Positions 63,274 to 64,000 of a stretch of 64,000 bases of DNA are shown here, one piece after another. The notes below the pieces were generated by a model, which saw nothing but the letters and a program-made list of their open reading frames with translations, had not been told where the DNA came from and did not search any database. The stretch is from Planotetraspora phitsanulokensis (GTDB taxonomy: Bacteria; Actinomycetota; Actinomycetes; Streptosporangiales; Streptosporangiaceae): NCBI RefSeq assembly GCF_016863295.1, contig NZ_BOOP01000013.1:62001-126000 (forward strand), written 5' to 3'. Position numbers and translations under genes: made by a program. Within the stretch, counting starts at the first letter, position 1. The number at the start of each line of letters is the position of its first letter.

Positions 63274-64000
63274 AGGCCGCACCCGAAGCACAGAGGCGTC
63301 TGCTCGATCTTTCTGAGCTGGATGCGGGGCTCGACAGGCTGAGGCATCGCCGTCGCACCCTGCCTGAGCTCGCCGAGATCGAGGAGACGTCGAAGAGGCT
63401 CGCTCAGCTCGCCACCCAGGTGATCGCCGCCGAGACCGAGGCCGGTGACCTGTCGCGCGACCAGGCCAAGGCCGAATCCGACGTGGACGCCGTGCGCGTC
63501 CGGGGCGAGCGTGACCAGAAGCGGCTCGACTCCGGCCAGGTGTCCTCGCCCAAGGACCTGGCCAGCCTCCAGTCCGAGATCGCCTCGCTCCACCGGCGCC
63601 AGGGCGACCTGGAGGAGGTCGTGCTGGAGATCATGGAGCGCCGCGAGGCCGTCGACACCCAGGTCTCTTCGCTCAAGTCCGAGCGGGACGAGGTGACGGC
63701 CGCGCTCGCCTCGTCGGGGGACCGCCGCGACGCCGCGTTCGCCGAGCTCGACAAGGAGACCGCCGAACTCCAGGGCAAGCGCTCCGGGATCACCGACGAC
63801 ATCCCGGCGGACGTGCTCGGCCTCTACGAGAAGCTGCGCGATCAGTCCGGCACCGGAGCGGCGATGTTGCAGGGCGGCCGGTGCCTCGGGTGCCGCACCA
63901 GCCTGTCGATCGCCGACCTCAACCGGATCCGGGCCGCCGCTCCTGACGAGGTGGTCCGCTGTGAGGAGTGCCGCCGGATCCTGGTCCGAACCCTCGAGTC
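63270..64000 (+). CDS. Zinc-ribbon coiled-coil protein (DUF164/C4 type), cut by the window edge
   Basis: From ATG 63270 (overlapping the Nif3-like stop) 243 codons are visible and the frame is open at 64000. Residues about 5-185 form a long coiled coil (LLDLSELDAGLDRLRHRR; SLHRRQGDLEEVVLEIMERR). The C-terminal part has two CxxC pairs: CLGCRTSLS and CEECRRIL, the C4 zinc ribbon of the family. The family has been linked to RNA or nucleic acid work but the role is not established. Only the last residues should be missing. Confidence 0.92.
   Translation, partial: MKAAPEAQRRLLDLSELDAGLDRLRHRRRTLPELAEIEETSKRLAQLATQVIAAETEAGDLSRDQAKAESDVDAVRVRGERDQKRLDSGQVSSPKDLASLQSEIASLHRRQGDLEEVVLEIMERREAVDTQVSSLKSERDEVTAALASSGDRRDAAFAELDKETAELQGKRSGITDDIPADVLGLYEKLRDQSGTGAAMLQGGRCLGCRTSLSIADLNRIRAAAPDEVVRCEECRRILVRTLE

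Overview
The window is chromosomal DNA of a high-GC actinomycete. Coding frames have strong G/C third positions, many genes start with GTG or TTG, and many neighbours overlap by 4 nt (ATGA or GTGA). Gene content also fits: polyphosphate glucokinase, an F420-type PPOX enzyme, membrane Ser/Thr kinase, STAND regulators, a type I terpene synthase, a multidomain secreted chitinase, and a gene set of the Streptomyces SCO2521-SCO2524 families. A member of the Streptosporangiales would fit, but that is a guess. I saw no rRNA, tRNA, IS element, prophage or CRISPR array.

Left part (1-11 kb): a cut MBL-fold hydrolase; an odd trio of Gln-rich repeat protein, 112-aa protein and cytosolic subtilase with a variant oxyanion position; a dormancy-like group (DUF1876, tandem universal stress protein, CBS-BON protein) with two GGGAC...CCC boxes resembling DosR/OsdR sites; then an F420 PPOX protein, a P-loop kinase, a small membrane protein, polyphosphate glucokinase, a winged-helix regulator, and a DUF2000/AraC pair.

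Middle (11-37 kb): helicase HrpA, a gamma-glutamyltransferase-like protein, a HAD protein, a Ser/Thr kinase with an extracellular domain, a secreted SGNH hydrolase, a membrane-anchored STAND/TPR protein, a ThrE-type exporter, a tyrosine phosphatase, Gfo/Idh and PAC2 proteins, an ankyrin protein, a terpene synthase facing a STAND regulator, a probably leaderless 55-aa protein, and an ABC system whose ATPase is fused to an extracytoplasmic alpha/beta hydrolase.

37-48 kb: copper genes copC-copD preceded by four 10-bp-phased repeats and followed by a tandem repeat, a GH18 chitinase with an identifiable promoter and operator-like sites, a large membrane-anchored alpha/beta hydrolase with a low-complexity insert, a LacI regulator with CGAA...TTCG dyads, an SDR, and a glycine-oxidase-like flavoprotein.

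48-54 kb: a tightly coupled five-gene operon, SCO2524-SCO2523 (variant P-loop)-SCO2522-SCO2521-membrane protein. Every junction is an overlap or a 14-nt gap. Its function is unknown, and it is my best candidate for an undescribed system. Its leader holds a 23-codon stretch with coding-like third positions but no start codon.

54-64 kb: a 2-hydroxyacid dehydrogenase and a ThDP decarboxylase; an orphan histidine kinase; a four-gene coupled operon (dipeptidase, M20 hydrolase, GNAT, MenC-type racemase) that matches the known N-succinyl route for turning D-amino acids into L-forms; and the Nif3-like/zinc-ribbon pair cut by the right edge.
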